Source: CAZSWS01 sp964610765
Lineage (GTDB): Bacteria; Bacteroidota; Bacteroidia; Bacteroidales; Tannerellaceae
Assembly: GCA_964610765.1 (NCBI GenBank)
Contig: CAZSWS010000004.1
Coordinates: forward strand, 1-64,000
Direction: 5' to 3'
DNA length: 64,000 bases
Shown piece after piece: positions 9,322 to 18,352 of the stretch; positions within the stretch are counted from its first letter, which is position 1, and the number at the start of each line of letters is the position of its first letter. The position numbers and the translations under genes were made by a program. The notes below the pieces were generated by a model. The model worked only from the letters and a program-made list of their open reading frames with translations. It made no database searches and was not told where the DNA came from.

Positions 9322-11337
9322 ATGAAAAAAACGAAACTTTTCTTATTATTAATTTTCTCTTTCTCTATCTGGGCGACTACTTCATGTACACATAAAGAGA
9401 AAGCGCACAATGAGATAAACCAATCAGATGTTGATTCTGATGTGTTGGGTGTTGATATTCAAGTGCCTGTATCAAAGGTTGAAGCATCAGAAGCAGAAAA
9501 AGAATCTCCTGTCAGTCAATCCATCGATGGCGATTATGCTACGATGTATCATTCACGCTGGCACTCCGGTACAACTTCATTTCCGGTTACTTTAACGTGT
9601 TATTTTAAAAATGCAGATAAGATAGATTATACGAATATTACCCCTCGACAAGATGGTTCGAGTGGTCTTTGGCTACTGTATGATGTGTATGCTAAGTCTG
9701 TAGGAGGCGATGAACGGTTGATTGGATCCTTTGATACGGAAAAAGGGGATGATTTCCGCATAGAGCTTTTGTTGGAGCAGCCTGAATATGTGAAATTCGT
9801 CGTGAATAAAGGAGTTGGGGAAGTAGTTAGTTGTGGAGAAATTGAATTTTTAAAGAAAAATCCGGCTAATCAGATTCCTGAAGTTTTCACAGATGCATCT
9901 TGCATGGAATTAAAAGCCGGGGTGACTGCTGCTGATATTGAACGTATAGAAAGTAAAATTCTTAAGAAATTAGCATTGGAATTATTGGATGGTACATATG
10001 ATAAGGCTTATAGAGCACAGGCGTATCATGCAATTACCGAACCTAACACAACGGGTGAAAAACTTAAAATAGGGTCGGGCTTTAGTCTCTATCAGAATGT
10101 AACCGGAATGTATCTGGAGGAAGGGAAGCACATTATTACCGTAGGACCTTTAGCTAATAAAAATGTTTATTTGCTTTTGCCGGAATGGATGCGCCAGCCC
10201 ACTGAAGGATATGAGCCAACTAAAGATCCGAAAGGTTGGGGATTGTATTCTTCTGTTCATAAATTGGAAGAGGGTGTGAATGTAATTAATGTACCTTATA
10301 GTACGAATGCTTACATTAGTTATTTTGATAAAGAGTCAGCTTCTGCACCTGCTATTAAAGTGCATTTTGTGACAGGTAAAGTAAATGGATATTTTGACGG
10401 TTTGACACAGACAGATGAAGAGTGGAATAAGCTGTTAGATAATGCTCCCGGTCCAATCATGGATGCTGTGGGCGAGTTTATCCAAGTTGCCTATCCGGTT
10501 GAGTTTTTTAAGAAATTCACCTATGGTAAAGGGGTTGAGCTGATAAGTAAATATGATGCCATGCTACTAAGTCATTATACATTCAACGGTTTTAAGAAAT
10601 ATGACTTGTTGCCTGAAAATAAAATACTTGCTCGGGTGAATTTCAATTATTACATGTTCCGTGACTATAATGGAGTAGCTTATTTAGGTGATGATAATAC
10701 GATGCGTATGGTGGCTGATCCGGAGGTTGTTGTCAAGGGTGACCCTTGCTGGGGCTTCTCACACGAAGTGGGGCATGTCTTGCAGATGATTCCACAATTG
10801 AACTGGGGAGGATTGACTGAAGTAAGTAATAATCTATTTTCACTTTACACAACAATCGGCTTAGGAAACTCTAGTCGTTTGCAAGATGAGAGTAAATATG
10901 AAACTGCCCGTAAGAGTATTGTAGAGTCTAATCCCAAGATATCATATTTGCAAGATGACGATGTATTTCATCGCTTAGTTCCTTTATGGCAGCTGCATTT
11001 GTATTTTAGCAACAATGGAATGCCTGACTTTTATGCAGACTTGATGCAGCATTTGCGTCAATCAGAAAGTGTGGGATTTGGTAATGAGTCAATCAATAAT
11101 ATGTTCGAATTTATCAAATTAAGCTGTGATATAACACAGACTGACTTGACGGAGTTTTTTGATAAATGGGGCTTTTTCTATGTGGGTAAAATAGAATTGG
11201 ATGATTATGGAAAATATGCTTTTAATATCACGACCAAGCAGGTAGAAGAAACGAAAGCTTATATTGCTTCTAAAGGATATGCTAAGCCCGCAGTAGATAT
11301 AACCATGATTGATGATCATACGTATGCCTCAAAATAA
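9322..11337 (+). CDS. M60-like metallopeptidase lipoprotein with F5/8-type domain
   Basis: I start at ATG 9322 rather than the TTG at 9316, because MKKTKLFLLLIFSFSIWATTSC then forms a standard lipoprotein signal ending in a lipobox. The mature protein has about 670 residues. Residues about 60-180 look like an F5/8 type C (discoidin/CBM32-like) domain: SIDGDYATMYHSRWHSG, a central FDTEKGDDFRIEL strand and EIEFLKKN at the end. The catalytic part contains GFSHEVGHVLQM (H481, E482, H485 from the ATG start) and E500 in GGLTEVSNN, the HExxH...E zinc site of M60. It is a paralogue of the gene at 1983, differing in lipid anchoring and added binding domain. Surface attachment and glycan binding fit a role in mucin or glycoprotein cleavage. 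Confidence 0.87.
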   Translation: MKKTKLFLLLIFSFSIWATTSCTHKEKAHNEINQSDVDSDVLGVDIQVPVSKVEASEAEKESPVSQSIDGDYATMYHSRWHSGTTSFPVTLTCYFKNADKIDYTNITPRQDGSSGLWLLYDVYAKSVGGDERLIGSFDTEKGDDFRIELLLEQPEYVKFVVNKGVGEVVSCGEIEFLKKNPANQIPEVFTDASCMELKAGVTAADIERIESKILKKLALELLDGTYDKAYRAQAYHAITEPNTTGEKLKIGSGFSLYQNVTGMYLEEGKHIITVGPLANKNVYLLLPEWMRQPTEGYEPTKDPKGWGLYSSVHKLEEGVNVINVPYSTNAYISYFDKESASAPAIKVHFVTGKVNGYFDGLTQTDEEWNKLLDNAPGPIMDAVGEFIQVAYPVEFFKKFTYGKGVELISKYDAMLLSHYTFNGFKKYDLLPENKILARVNFNYYMFRDYNGVAYLGDDNTMRMVADPEVVVKGDPCWGFSHEVGHVLQMIPQLNWGGLTEVSNNLFSLYTTIGLGNSSRLQDESKYETARKSIVESNPKISYLQDDDVFHRLVPLWQLHLYFSNNGMPDFYADLMQHLRQSESVGFGNESINNMFEFIKLSCDITQTDLTEFFDKWGFFYVGKIELDDYGKYAFNITTKQVEETKAYIASKGYAKPAVDITMIDDHTYASK

Positions 11338-11381
11338 TGAAAGAAGCGTGTAAACCGTAACTCGGTATATGCTGTGATTAA

Positions 11382-11421
11382 TCAAAAAAGGGAAAAGCGT
11401 AAACGCTTTTCCCTTTTTTGA
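11382..11421. terminator. Bidirectional terminator between M60 and regulator genes
   Basis: A perfect 18-bp inverted repeat: tcaaaaaagggaaaagcg, loop taaa, then its exact complement. The A6/T6 blocks give a U-tract in both directions, serving the convergent genes ending at 11337 (+) and 11465 (-). Confidence 0.95.
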
Positions 11422-11464
11422 TAGGATCAAATGATAGCCAACATCCAAAGATGCTGCTCGGTTT

Positions 11465-12193
11465 TTAATTGACAGAAGCTGCTGCTTCCGGGTTGATTTT
11501 CTTTTGGTATTCCTGTAGATATTTTTCCCGGTTTTCAAACTGATAAGTAAGGTGCAGCCTCATTGCAGATCGGAAAGAATCCGGATTTCCGGTTTGAAGG
11601 ATATGATACAAGCTTCTGTGGGTAATAATTTCAGGCGGTCTTTCCCTTTTCTCTTTGCGAGGGTAAATTGTAAATATTTTCCCTATTAAAGTTTGAAAGC
11701 TGGAAAGAGCTCGGCTATTAGCCATTTTGTATAAAATCGTATGAAACTGGATATCCAGTTCAGCTAGTCTGTGTGGGTCTTCGGTTATATCTTCCTCATC
11801 TAAGACAGCTTTGAGTTGATTCATGCCGTCTTCTGTTTTTCGATCGAAAATAAAATCGGCTAACCCAATTTCTAACATGAGCCTTAGCTCATACAGATCA
11901 CTCACGGTTTCTTCATTTAGCGCTCCTGAGCGAATAATCATTTTGAAAATATCAAAAGGCTCCGGAGAAATCATGATGGTTCCTTTTTTCTTCTTTGTTT
12001 CAAGAAAACCTAAGGCGCGTAGGCTACTTAGGGCTTCACGAATAACTACTCGGCTTACACCCAATATTTCTGCAAGCTCGTTTTCTTTAGGTAGTAGAGA
12101 ATTGATTTGGTAACCATCCTTAGTTACAAGATCTAATATCTGCTGTTGAGCTGATTCAACTAAAGTCAGTTCTTTTTTTACTTCTTCCGCCAT
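11465..12193 (-). CDS. GntR/FCD-family regulator, probable control of the sialic acid operon
   Basis: 242 residues. Residues about 10-80 are a GntR winged helix: QQILDLVTKDGYQINSLLPKENELAEILGVSRVVIREALSSLRALGFLETKKKKGTI has the normal spacing (written here only in parts: PKENELAEILGVSR, VIREALSSLRALG). Residues about 95-225 are an FCD effector domain, with the candidate metal/ligand residues in LDIQFHTILY, ITHRSLYHIL and RLHLTYQF. It is divergent from nanL across 250 bp. E. coli NanR is the same family and responds to N-acetylneuraminate, so a comparable role is likely here, but this is inferred from position and family. Its own -7 element (TAGATTTG) lies at 12243-12250, about 50 bp before the start. 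Confidence 0.85.
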   Translation of the reverse strand: MAEEVKKELTLVESAQQQILDLVTKDGYQINSLLPKENELAEILGVSRVVIREALSSLRALGFLETKKKKGTIMISPEPFDIFKMIIRSGALNEETVSDLYELRLMLEIGLADFIFDRKTEDGMNQLKAVLDEEDITEDPHRLAELDIQFHTILYKMANSRALSSFQTLIGKIFTIYPRKEKRERPPEIITHRSLYHILQTGNPDSFRSAMRLHLTYQFENREKYLQEYQKKINPEAAASVN

Positions 12194-12242
12194 AGTATGT
12201 TTAACTTTTATTTTTCTTGGTAAGATTAAATATCACTTATTA

Positions 12243-12250
12243 CAAATCTA
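12243..12250 (-). promoter_or_regulatory. -7 promoter element for the GntR/FCD regulator
   Basis: Minus-strand TAGATTTG fits TAnnTTTG; no clear -33 TTTG was seen. Confidence 0.4.
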
Positions 12251-12303
12251 AGCATTAAAATCGGTACTGTCTAAGTTTTTCTTGATTATCCTTTCTGTTT
12301 TAA

Positions 12304-12320
12304 TACATATGTAGTATGTA
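12304..12320. promoter_or_regulatory. Candidate operator in the nan intergenic region
   Basis: TACATA-tgtag-TATGTA is an inverted repeat with 6-bp arms and a 5-bp spacer, located between the divergent regulator and nanL. The size and symmetry suit a dimeric GntR regulator. Similar half sites (atgtat, tatgtata) recur at about 12350-12400, where an imperfect promoter-like TATCTTGC also lies. Binding is inferred. Confidence 0.3.
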
Positions 12321-12443
12321 AGGCTGTTTTTTAATGTTGTTATTCATGTTAGATGTATTATTTAACATTTAAATAAGGCATAATATATATAATATGTATA
12401 TCTTGCATGCTCTTATGTAATATTTAATACCTGTTGATGAATT

Positions 12444-13364
12444 ATGAAGAAAATACTAGGATTGATCAATGCGCCGTTTACTCCATTTGATAAGGATGGT
12501 CAAGTAAATTACGAAATAATTGGGCAATATGCTGATATGTTGATTAATAACGGAATGAAGGGAGTTTTTGTCAATGGCTCTTCAGGCGAAGGATTTTTGT
12601 TGACCGAAGAAGAGCGGATTAAACTGGCTGAAAAATGGATGTCGGTATCTCCGGATGATTTTAAAGTGCTCATACATGTAGGTAGTACATGTGTGAATTT
12701 AAGTAAAAAATTAGCAGAACATGCTCAAAGTATCGGTGCTTATGCGGTAGGAAGTATGGCTTCGCCCTTTCCTAAGGCAGGGAGTATTGAGCAGTTAGTA
12801 CAATATTGTGAGGCTATAGCCCAGTCTGCCCCTGAATTACCTTTCTATTATTATCATATCCCGGTACTTAATGGTGCATACCTCCCTATGCTGCCATTCT
12901 TGGAAGCAGTCGATGGTCGTATACCTAACTTTGCCGGTATAAAATACACGTATGAAAGCTTGTATGAATATAATCAATGTATGCGCTATAAAAATGGCAA
13001 ATATGATATGCTACACGGACAAGATGAAACGATTCTATCCGCATTAGTGATGGGAGGAGCGCAAGGTGGTATAGGTGGAACAACCAATTATAATGGTCGA
13101 TCTTTGGTCGGAATCATTGAGGCATGGAATGCTGGTGATTTATCTCGCGCAGTCGAACTTCAAAATTTTTCTCAGGAAGTCATTAATGTTATCTGTAAAT
13201 TCCGTGGCAATATCGTAGGTGGCAAACGAATTATGAAATTGATAGGATTAGATATGGGAAATAATCGGATTCCTTTCTTAAACATAGCGGATGAAGAAGA
13301 AGTAGTTATGCGAAAAGAACTGGAAGAGATTGGTTTTTTTGAAAGATGCAATACGCTTGCTTAA
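12444..13364 (+). CDS. nanL: N-acetylneuraminate lyase
   Basis: 306 residues, DapA/NAL superfamily (beta/alpha)8 barrel. It splits N-acetylneuraminate to N-acetylmannosamine and pyruvate in the cytoplasm. Visible signatures are GSSGEGFLLTEEER (residues 45-58, carboxylate-binding loop), the FYYYHIP segment with the catalytic Tyr at about residue 137, and FAGIKYT with Schiff-base Lys167. It is the first gene of a seven-gene plus-strand operon; nanE follows after 61 bp. Its closest functional relatives are the NanL-type lyases of Bacteroides nan loci, supported here by the adjacent epimerase, sialidase and transporter. Confidence 0.95.
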   Translation: MKKILGLINAPFTPFDKDGQVNYEIIGQYADMLINNGMKGVFVNGSSGEGFLLTEEERIKLAEKWMSVSPDDFKVLIHVGSTCVNLSKKLAEHAQSIGAYAVGSMASPFPKAGSIEQLVQYCEAIAQSAPELPFYYYHIPVLNGAYLPMLPFLEAVDGRIPNFAGIKYTYESLYEYNQCMRYKNGKYDMLHGQDETILSALVMGGAQGGIGGTTNYNGRSLVGIIEAWNAGDLSRAVELQNFSQEVINVICKFRGNIVGGKRIMKLIGLDMGNNRIPFLNIADEEEVVMRKELEEIGFFERCNTLA

Positions 13365-13425
13365 ATACGCTTCGTTGTGTTTTTTCTCAATCAATAATTA
13401 GAAACTTATATAATACCAAAGAAAC

Positions 13426-14610
13426 ATGCATGTTGAAACTTATTTGAAAGAATGGGCAAGTAAATATCGTTCAGACTTGACTGCTGATATTTTACCTTTT
13501 TGGTTTAAACATGGGCTAGACCGGATAAATGGGGGAGTATATACCTGTTTAGATAGTGAAGGGGAAATCATGGATACCACTAAATCTGTTTGGTTTCAGG
13601 GACGTTTTGCATTTATTTGTGCTTATGCCTATAATCATATTGAGCAAAATCCTGAATGGCTTTCAACTTCCAAAATGCTTATTGACTTTATTGAGAAACA
13701 TTGTTTTGACTCAGACGGAAGAATGTTTTTTGAAGTGTCGGCAACAGGTGTTCCTCTTCGAAAAAGACGATATGTTTTCTCTGAAACATTTGCAACCATC
13801 GCGATGGCAGAGTATGCACTTGCTTCCGGTGATCATACGTATGCTGACAAAGCCTTAGCTTTGTTTAAACAAACCCTAAAATTCGCCTCTACTCCAGGTG
13901 TTTTAGAAAATAAGTATACAGCCAACCTACCATTGAAGGGACATTCTTTGACTATGATTTTAATAAACACGGCAAGCAAAGTTCGTGCAGCTATTAAAGA
14001 TCCTGTTTTGGATAAACAGATAGACGAATCCATTCAATCTATCGTGAAGAACTTCATGCATCCTGAATTTGAAGCCCTGTTAGAAACGGTTGGACCTCAA
14101 GGAGAATTTATTGATACCCTCATGGGGCGGACCATTAATCCCGGACATTGTATTGAAACAGCATGGTTTATTCTGGAAGAAGCTAAATACCAAAAATGGA
14201 ATCAAGAACTTATCAAGATAGCAACAACTATTCTGGATTGGTCCTGGAAGTGGGGTTGGGATGAAACGTATGGAGGGATTGTAAACTTTAAAGATTGTAA
14301 GAATAATCCTTCACAGGAGTACTCACATGATATGAAGTTTTGGTGGCCACAAACAGAAGCAATCATCGCTACGCTTTATGCCTATGAAGCGACAGGAGAT
14401 GAGAAATATTTGAAAATGCATAAGCAAATAAGTGATTATACGTATGCTAAATTTCCGGATAAAGAATATGGAGAGTGGTACGGATATTTACACTTTGACG
14501 GTAGTGTGTCACAACCGGCTAAAGGCAATTTATTTAAGGGACCTTTTCATATTCCTCGTATGATGATACAGTCATATATAATTTGCAATGAAATAATAAA
14601 GAAGAGATAA
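13426..14610 (+). CDS. nanE: N-acylglucosamine 2-epimerase (ManNAc to GlcNAc)
   Basis: 394 residues without a signal peptide, AGE superfamily (alpha/alpha)6 barrel. It would convert N-acetylmannosamine released by the lyase into N-acetylglucosamine, the route used by Bacteroides in place of ManNAc kinase. Motifs seen: GGVYTCLDSEG near residue 35, SVWFQGRFAFICAYAY, FSETFATIAMAEYALASGD, NPGHCIETAWFILEEA with the conserved His near residue 245, and SHDMKFWWPQTEAIIATLYAY near residue 310. Length matches the family. An AGE-type epimerase next to a sialic acid lyase is strong context for nanE rather than cellobiose 2-epimerase. Confidence 0.93.
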   Translation: MHVETYLKEWASKYRSDLTADILPFWFKHGLDRINGGVYTCLDSEGEIMDTTKSVWFQGRFAFICAYAYNHIEQNPEWLSTSKMLIDFIEKHCFDSDGRMFFEVSATGVPLRKRRYVFSETFATIAMAEYALASGDHTYADKALALFKQTLKFASTPGVLENKYTANLPLKGHSLTMILINTASKVRAAIKDPVLDKQIDESIQSIVKNFMHPEFEALLETVGPQGEFIDTLMGRTINPGHCIETAWFILEEAKYQKWNQELIKIATTILDWSWKWGWDETYGGIVNFKDCKNNPSQEYSHDMKFWWPQTEAIIATLYAYEATGDEKYLKMHKQISDYTYAKFPDKEYGEWYGYLHFDGSVSQPAKGNLFKGPFHIPRMMIQSYIICNEIIKKR

Positions 14611-14697
14611 AAAAGGAGTTTAGGCTTGATGTGTATTTCTTTTGTGGTTATAATGTATAACTTTATGAGCAATGCGAGTGCCTAATATAGTAAATTC

Positions 14698-16347
14698 ATG
14701 TATGTTATGAGAAAAACAATTGTATATATATTATTGTGGATATTTCCGCTAAGTATTTTTGCAGAAACAGTATCTGTACAGATAAAAAACCCGCAAATAC
14801 CCATATTGATAGATAGACAGGATAATATCTTGTTTTATCTGCGTATAGATGCAGATATTTCTACTGGTAAAAAATTAGAATCGGTAACTTTTCGTTTAGG
14901 AAATGAAGTGAACCTGAATGAAGTTAAAGCAGTTAAACTTTACTATAGCGGGACGGAAAATGCTCAACGGAAAGGGCAAATACATTATAGTCCTGCGTCT
15001 TATATATCCAGAGAAACTCCCCTTAAGACTCGGGCGGCCAATCCTTCTTACTCCGTGTTGAAGTCTGAAATTAAGAAGATAACCAATGAATTGCTGCTGT
15101 CGGCTGAACAAGACTTGTTTCCCGGAATAAACTATTTCTGGGTAAGCATAGAAATGAAACCCAGGGCGTCTGTTTTTTCGAAAATAAACGCTGAGATAAA
15201 AGAAGTAAAAATAGACAACCAACCGGCATCTTTTCGTGTAGAAGGGGATACCCCCGTTACCCGATATATGGGAGTAGGCGTTCGGCATGCCGGTGACGAT
15301 GGTTCGTCAGCATACCGAATCCCCGGTTTAGCTACTTCAAATAAAGGCACGCTACTGGGTGTGTATGATATTCGATATAATAATAGTGCAGACTTACAAG
15401 AACATGTTGATGTAGGATTAAGTAGAAGTACAGATGGTGGGCAGACGTGGGAGCGGATGCGCATCCCCATGCAATTTGGTGAGTATGGTAGTCTGCCTAA
15501 AGCTCAAAATGGAGTGGGAGATCCGGCAATACTTGTGGACAAACATACCGGCAATATTTGGATTGTTGCAGCATGGACACATGGGATGGGTAATGGTCGT
15601 GCTTGGCATAATTCACAGCCTGGAATGAGTATTCATGAAACGGCTCAACTTGTCATGGTGAAGAGTGAAGATGATGGGAAAACCTGGTCTGAACCTTACA
15701 ATTTCACTGAGCAGTTAAAGCAGCCGGAATGGTATTTTCTACTTCAGGGTCCGGGTAATGGTATCACGATGGAAGATGGGACAATCGTTTTTGCCAATCA
15801 ATATATTGGAGCTGACCGGATTCCCAATGCCGGAATTATGTATAGTAAAGATCAAGGTAAAACGTGGCATACGCATACCCACGCACGAACAAATACGACC
15901 GAAGCACAAGTAGTAGAGTTAGAGCCTGGCGTGCTGATGTTAAATATGAGAGACAATCGGGGAGGAAGTCGGGCTGTCAGTATCACTCGCGATTTAGGAA
16001 AGACTTGGGAAGAACATGAATCTTCTCGCAAAGCTTTACAAGAGCCCGTGTGTATGGCTAGCCTGATAAAAATTGCAGCCAAGGATAATGTGTTTGGCAA
16101 AGACATCTTATTGTTCTCTAATCCGAACACAACCAACCAACGAAAAGATATCACAATCAAGGCGAGCTTAGATGGAGGGGTAACGTGGTTGCCCGAAAAT
16201 CAGCTGCTTATTGATGAAGGTTATAGTTGGGGATACTCATGCTTATCGCAGGTTAATGAAGAAACAGTAGGTATATTGTATGAGTCGAGTGTGGCGCATA
16301 TGACTTATCAGGCATTTAAACTGACCGATATTATAAAGAAACCCTGA
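14698..16347 (+). CDS. nanH: Exported sialidase (GH33)
   Basis: 549 residues from ATG 14698; the ATG at 14707 (MRKTIVYILLW...) gives an equally good signal peptide and may be the true start. Cleavage is likely after FA at about residue 22. Residues about 23-185 form the N-terminal BNR-associated domain. The catalytic beta-propeller starts at YRIPGLA, with the RIP arginine at 207, followed by the DIRYN acidic loop. Five Asp-box repeats are visible: STDGGQTW, SEDDGKTW, SKDQGKTW, TRDLGKTW and SLDGGVTW. It releases terminal sialic acid from host glycoconjugates outside the cytoplasm. The stop is 1 bp before the next gene, so translation is probably coupled. Confidence 0.95.
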   Translation: MYVMRKTIVYILLWIFPLSIFAETVSVQIKNPQIPILIDRQDNILFYLRIDADISTGKKLESVTFRLGNEVNLNEVKAVKLYYSGTENAQRKGQIHYSPASYISRETPLKTRAANPSYSVLKSEIKKITNELLLSAEQDLFPGINYFWVSIEMKPRASVFSKINAEIKEVKIDNQPASFRVEGDTPVTRYMGVGVRHAGDDGSSAYRIPGLATSNKGTLLGVYDIRYNNSADLQEHVDVGLSRSTDGGQTWERMRIPMQFGEYGSLPKAQNGVGDPAILVDKHTGNIWIVAAWTHGMGNGRAWHNSQPGMSIHETAQLVMVKSEDDGKTWSEPYNFTEQLKQPEWYFLLQGPGNGITMEDGTIVFANQYIGADRIPNAGIMYSKDQGKTWHTHTHARTNTTEAQVVELEPGVLMLNMRDNRGGSRAVSITRDLGKTWEEHESSRKALQEPVCMASLIKIAAKDNVFGKDILLFSNPNTTNQRKDITIKASLDGGVTWLPENQLLIDEGYSWGYSCLSQVNEETVGILYESSVAHMTYQAFKLTDIIKKP

Positions 16348-16348
16348 T

Positions 16349-18349
16349 ATGCGAATAGTAATTGCTCTGTGTTTGCTTTCATTTTCAACGGTACTTCATG
16401 CCGGTATTCAGCATCTTTTGCCTAAGCCGCAATCTGTACAGTCCAATAAGCAGCTTTTTCTTTTGGATAAAGTGAGCTTATCTACTCCTGTTCTTGCAGA
16501 AGAATGGGAAAAGTGCATTATGGAGATGGGAGGCAAGGTTATTCCTTCGGCAAAGCAGCAGCTAATAGTTTCGCTCGTAGAAGACTTACCCGAAATCCCT
16601 CTCAACAATCAAGAGGCCTATTTGCTGACTGTAACTAAAAATCGAATAGTTATTCAAGCAACTGCTTCGGAAGGAGTTTATTGGGCTATGCAAACACTTA
16701 AGCAATTAATTATAGAGAAAGGGCGTAAAAGCTATATTGAAGGATGTGAGATTGTGGATTACCCCGCATTTCGTATCAGAGGCTTTTTGCAAGATGTAGG
16801 GCGTAAATATATTTCTTTAGATGAGTTGAAGCAGGAGATTGATAAGCTTTCACAGTATAAAGTGAATACATTTCACTGGCACTTAACTGAAAATCTAGGG
16901 TGGCGGCTTGAAAGCAAGATTTTTCCCATGTTAAATGATCGTGAAAACTTTGTTCGTGAGGTAGGGCGATTTTATACGTTAGAAGAAGCAAAGGAATTGG
17001 TCGCTTATTGCAAAGAACGCCATGTGTTGCTTATTCCTGAAATAGATATGCCCGGTCATAGCTTAGCTTTTCGAAAAGCTTTTCGTCATGATATGCAAAG
17101 CAAAGAGGGGATGATTATCTTGAAGCTGTTGTTAGATGAAGTATGTGAAACGTTTGATGTTCCTTATTTGCATATAGGTACTGATGAAGTGCAGTTTGCA
17201 AATCCTGAATTTGTACCTGAGATGGTTCGCTACGTACGTGAGAAAGGGAAAAAAGTAATCTCCTGGAATCCCGGTTGGAAGTATGAACCCGGTGAGATAG
17301 ACATGACACAACTGTGGAGTTATCGAGGGAAAGCACAAAAAGGCATACCGGCTATTGATTCTAAGTTTCATTATATCAACCATTTTGATGCATTTGCTGA
17401 TTTGATAGCATTATATACTAGTCGCATATTGAATGTATCTCGGGGAAGTGAAGACCATGCAGGCAGCCTTGTAGGTATGTGGCATGATCGGTATGTTGAA
17501 GACGAAAGAGAGGTGCTTCTACAAAATAATTTCTATCCGGCTATGTTAGCATTAGCTGAACGAGCATGGCTGGGTGGAGGATCACAGTATTATGATGGTA
17601 ATGGAACCATGCTTTGGGATGAAAATGAATCGGATTTTAAAACTTTCAAAGAGTTTGAGACGAGGATGTTATGGCATAAGGAAAATAATTTCGCAGGTTT
17701 TCCCTTTGCGTATGTGAAACAAACGAATGTGAAATGGCGAATCACTGATGCTTTTCCTAATAAGGGCAATTTAACTACGATATTTCCTCCGGAACAGGAG
17801 CTTCAACAGACATATAATTATGCTGGGAAGTCATATAAAACAAAAGATGCAATAGGCGCAGGCATCTATTTGAGGCATGTGTGGGGAGAAAAAACCATCC
17901 CCGGGTTTTATGAAACACCTCAGCCAAATCATACAGCGTATGCCTATACGTATGTTTATTCAGATAAAGAACAAAAAGTGGGACTTTGGTTTACGACGCA
18001 AGACTATAGTCGCTCTGAGAATGATTTGCCTCCTCCACAAGAAAAATGGGACTATAAGGAAAGTAAAATATGGATTAACGGAGTGGAAGTAGAGCCACCC
18101 TTATGGAAGTCATCGCATACCGTGAAATCAAGTGAAACGCCTCTGACAAATGAAAATTTTCAGGTTCGTCCACCCCTCTCGGTTAAATTGGTAAAAGGCT
18201 GGAATAAGGTATTATTAAAACTTCCGGTTGGTCAGTTCAGTACGCATGAAGTTCGGCTAGTTAAGTGGATGTTCAATTGTGTATTTGTGGCGCCGGATGG
18301 CACAAAAGAACTTGAAGGACTGATTTATTCACCTGATAAAAGAAAATAA
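16349..18349 (+). CDS. Exported GH20 beta-N-acetylhexosaminidase
   Basis: 666 residues. Signal peptide at residues 1-18 (VLHA-G). Residues about 20-135 are the GH20b N-terminal domain; residues 136-430 are the GH20 barrel with FHWHLTENLGWR near 175-186, LLIPEIDMPGHS near 227-238 and the catalytic pair D279-E280 in YLHIGTDEVQF. A further 230 or so residues form beta-rich C-terminal modules ending in a strand-rich region with GWNKVLLKLPVGQ. It should remove terminal beta-linked GlcNAc or GalNAc after sialic acid and galactose have been cut away. It sits 1 bp after the sialidase and 3 bp before the kelch protein, so it is part of the same transcript. Confidence 0.93.
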   Translation: MRIVIALCLLSFSTVLHAGIQHLLPKPQSVQSNKQLFLLDKVSLSTPVLAEEWEKCIMEMGGKVIPSAKQQLIVSLVEDLPEIPLNNQEAYLLTVTKNRIVIQATASEGVYWAMQTLKQLIIEKGRKSYIEGCEIVDYPAFRIRGFLQDVGRKYISLDELKQEIDKLSQYKVNTFHWHLTENLGWRLESKIFPMLNDRENFVREVGRFYTLEEAKELVAYCKERHVLLIPEIDMPGHSLAFRKAFRHDMQSKEGMIILKLLLDEVCETFDVPYLHIGTDEVQFANPEFVPEMVRYVREKGKKVISWNPGWKYEPGEIDMTQLWSYRGKAQKGIPAIDSKFHYINHFDAFADLIALYTSRILNVSRGSEDHAGSLVGMWHDRYVEDEREVLLQNNFYPAMLALAERAWLGGGSQYYDGNGTMLWDENESDFKTFKEFETRMLWHKENNFAGFPFAYVKQTNVKWRITDAFPNKGNLTTIFPPEQELQQTYNYAGKSYKTKDAIGAGIYLRHVWGEKTIPGFYETPQPNHTAYAYTYVYSDKEQKVGLWFTTQDYSRSENDLPPPQEKWDYKESKIWINGVEVEPPLWKSSHTVKSSETPLTNENFQVRPPLSVKLVKGWNKVLLKLPVGQFSTHEVRLVKWMFNCVFVAPDGTKELEGLIYSPDKRK

Positions 18350-18352
18350 AGG

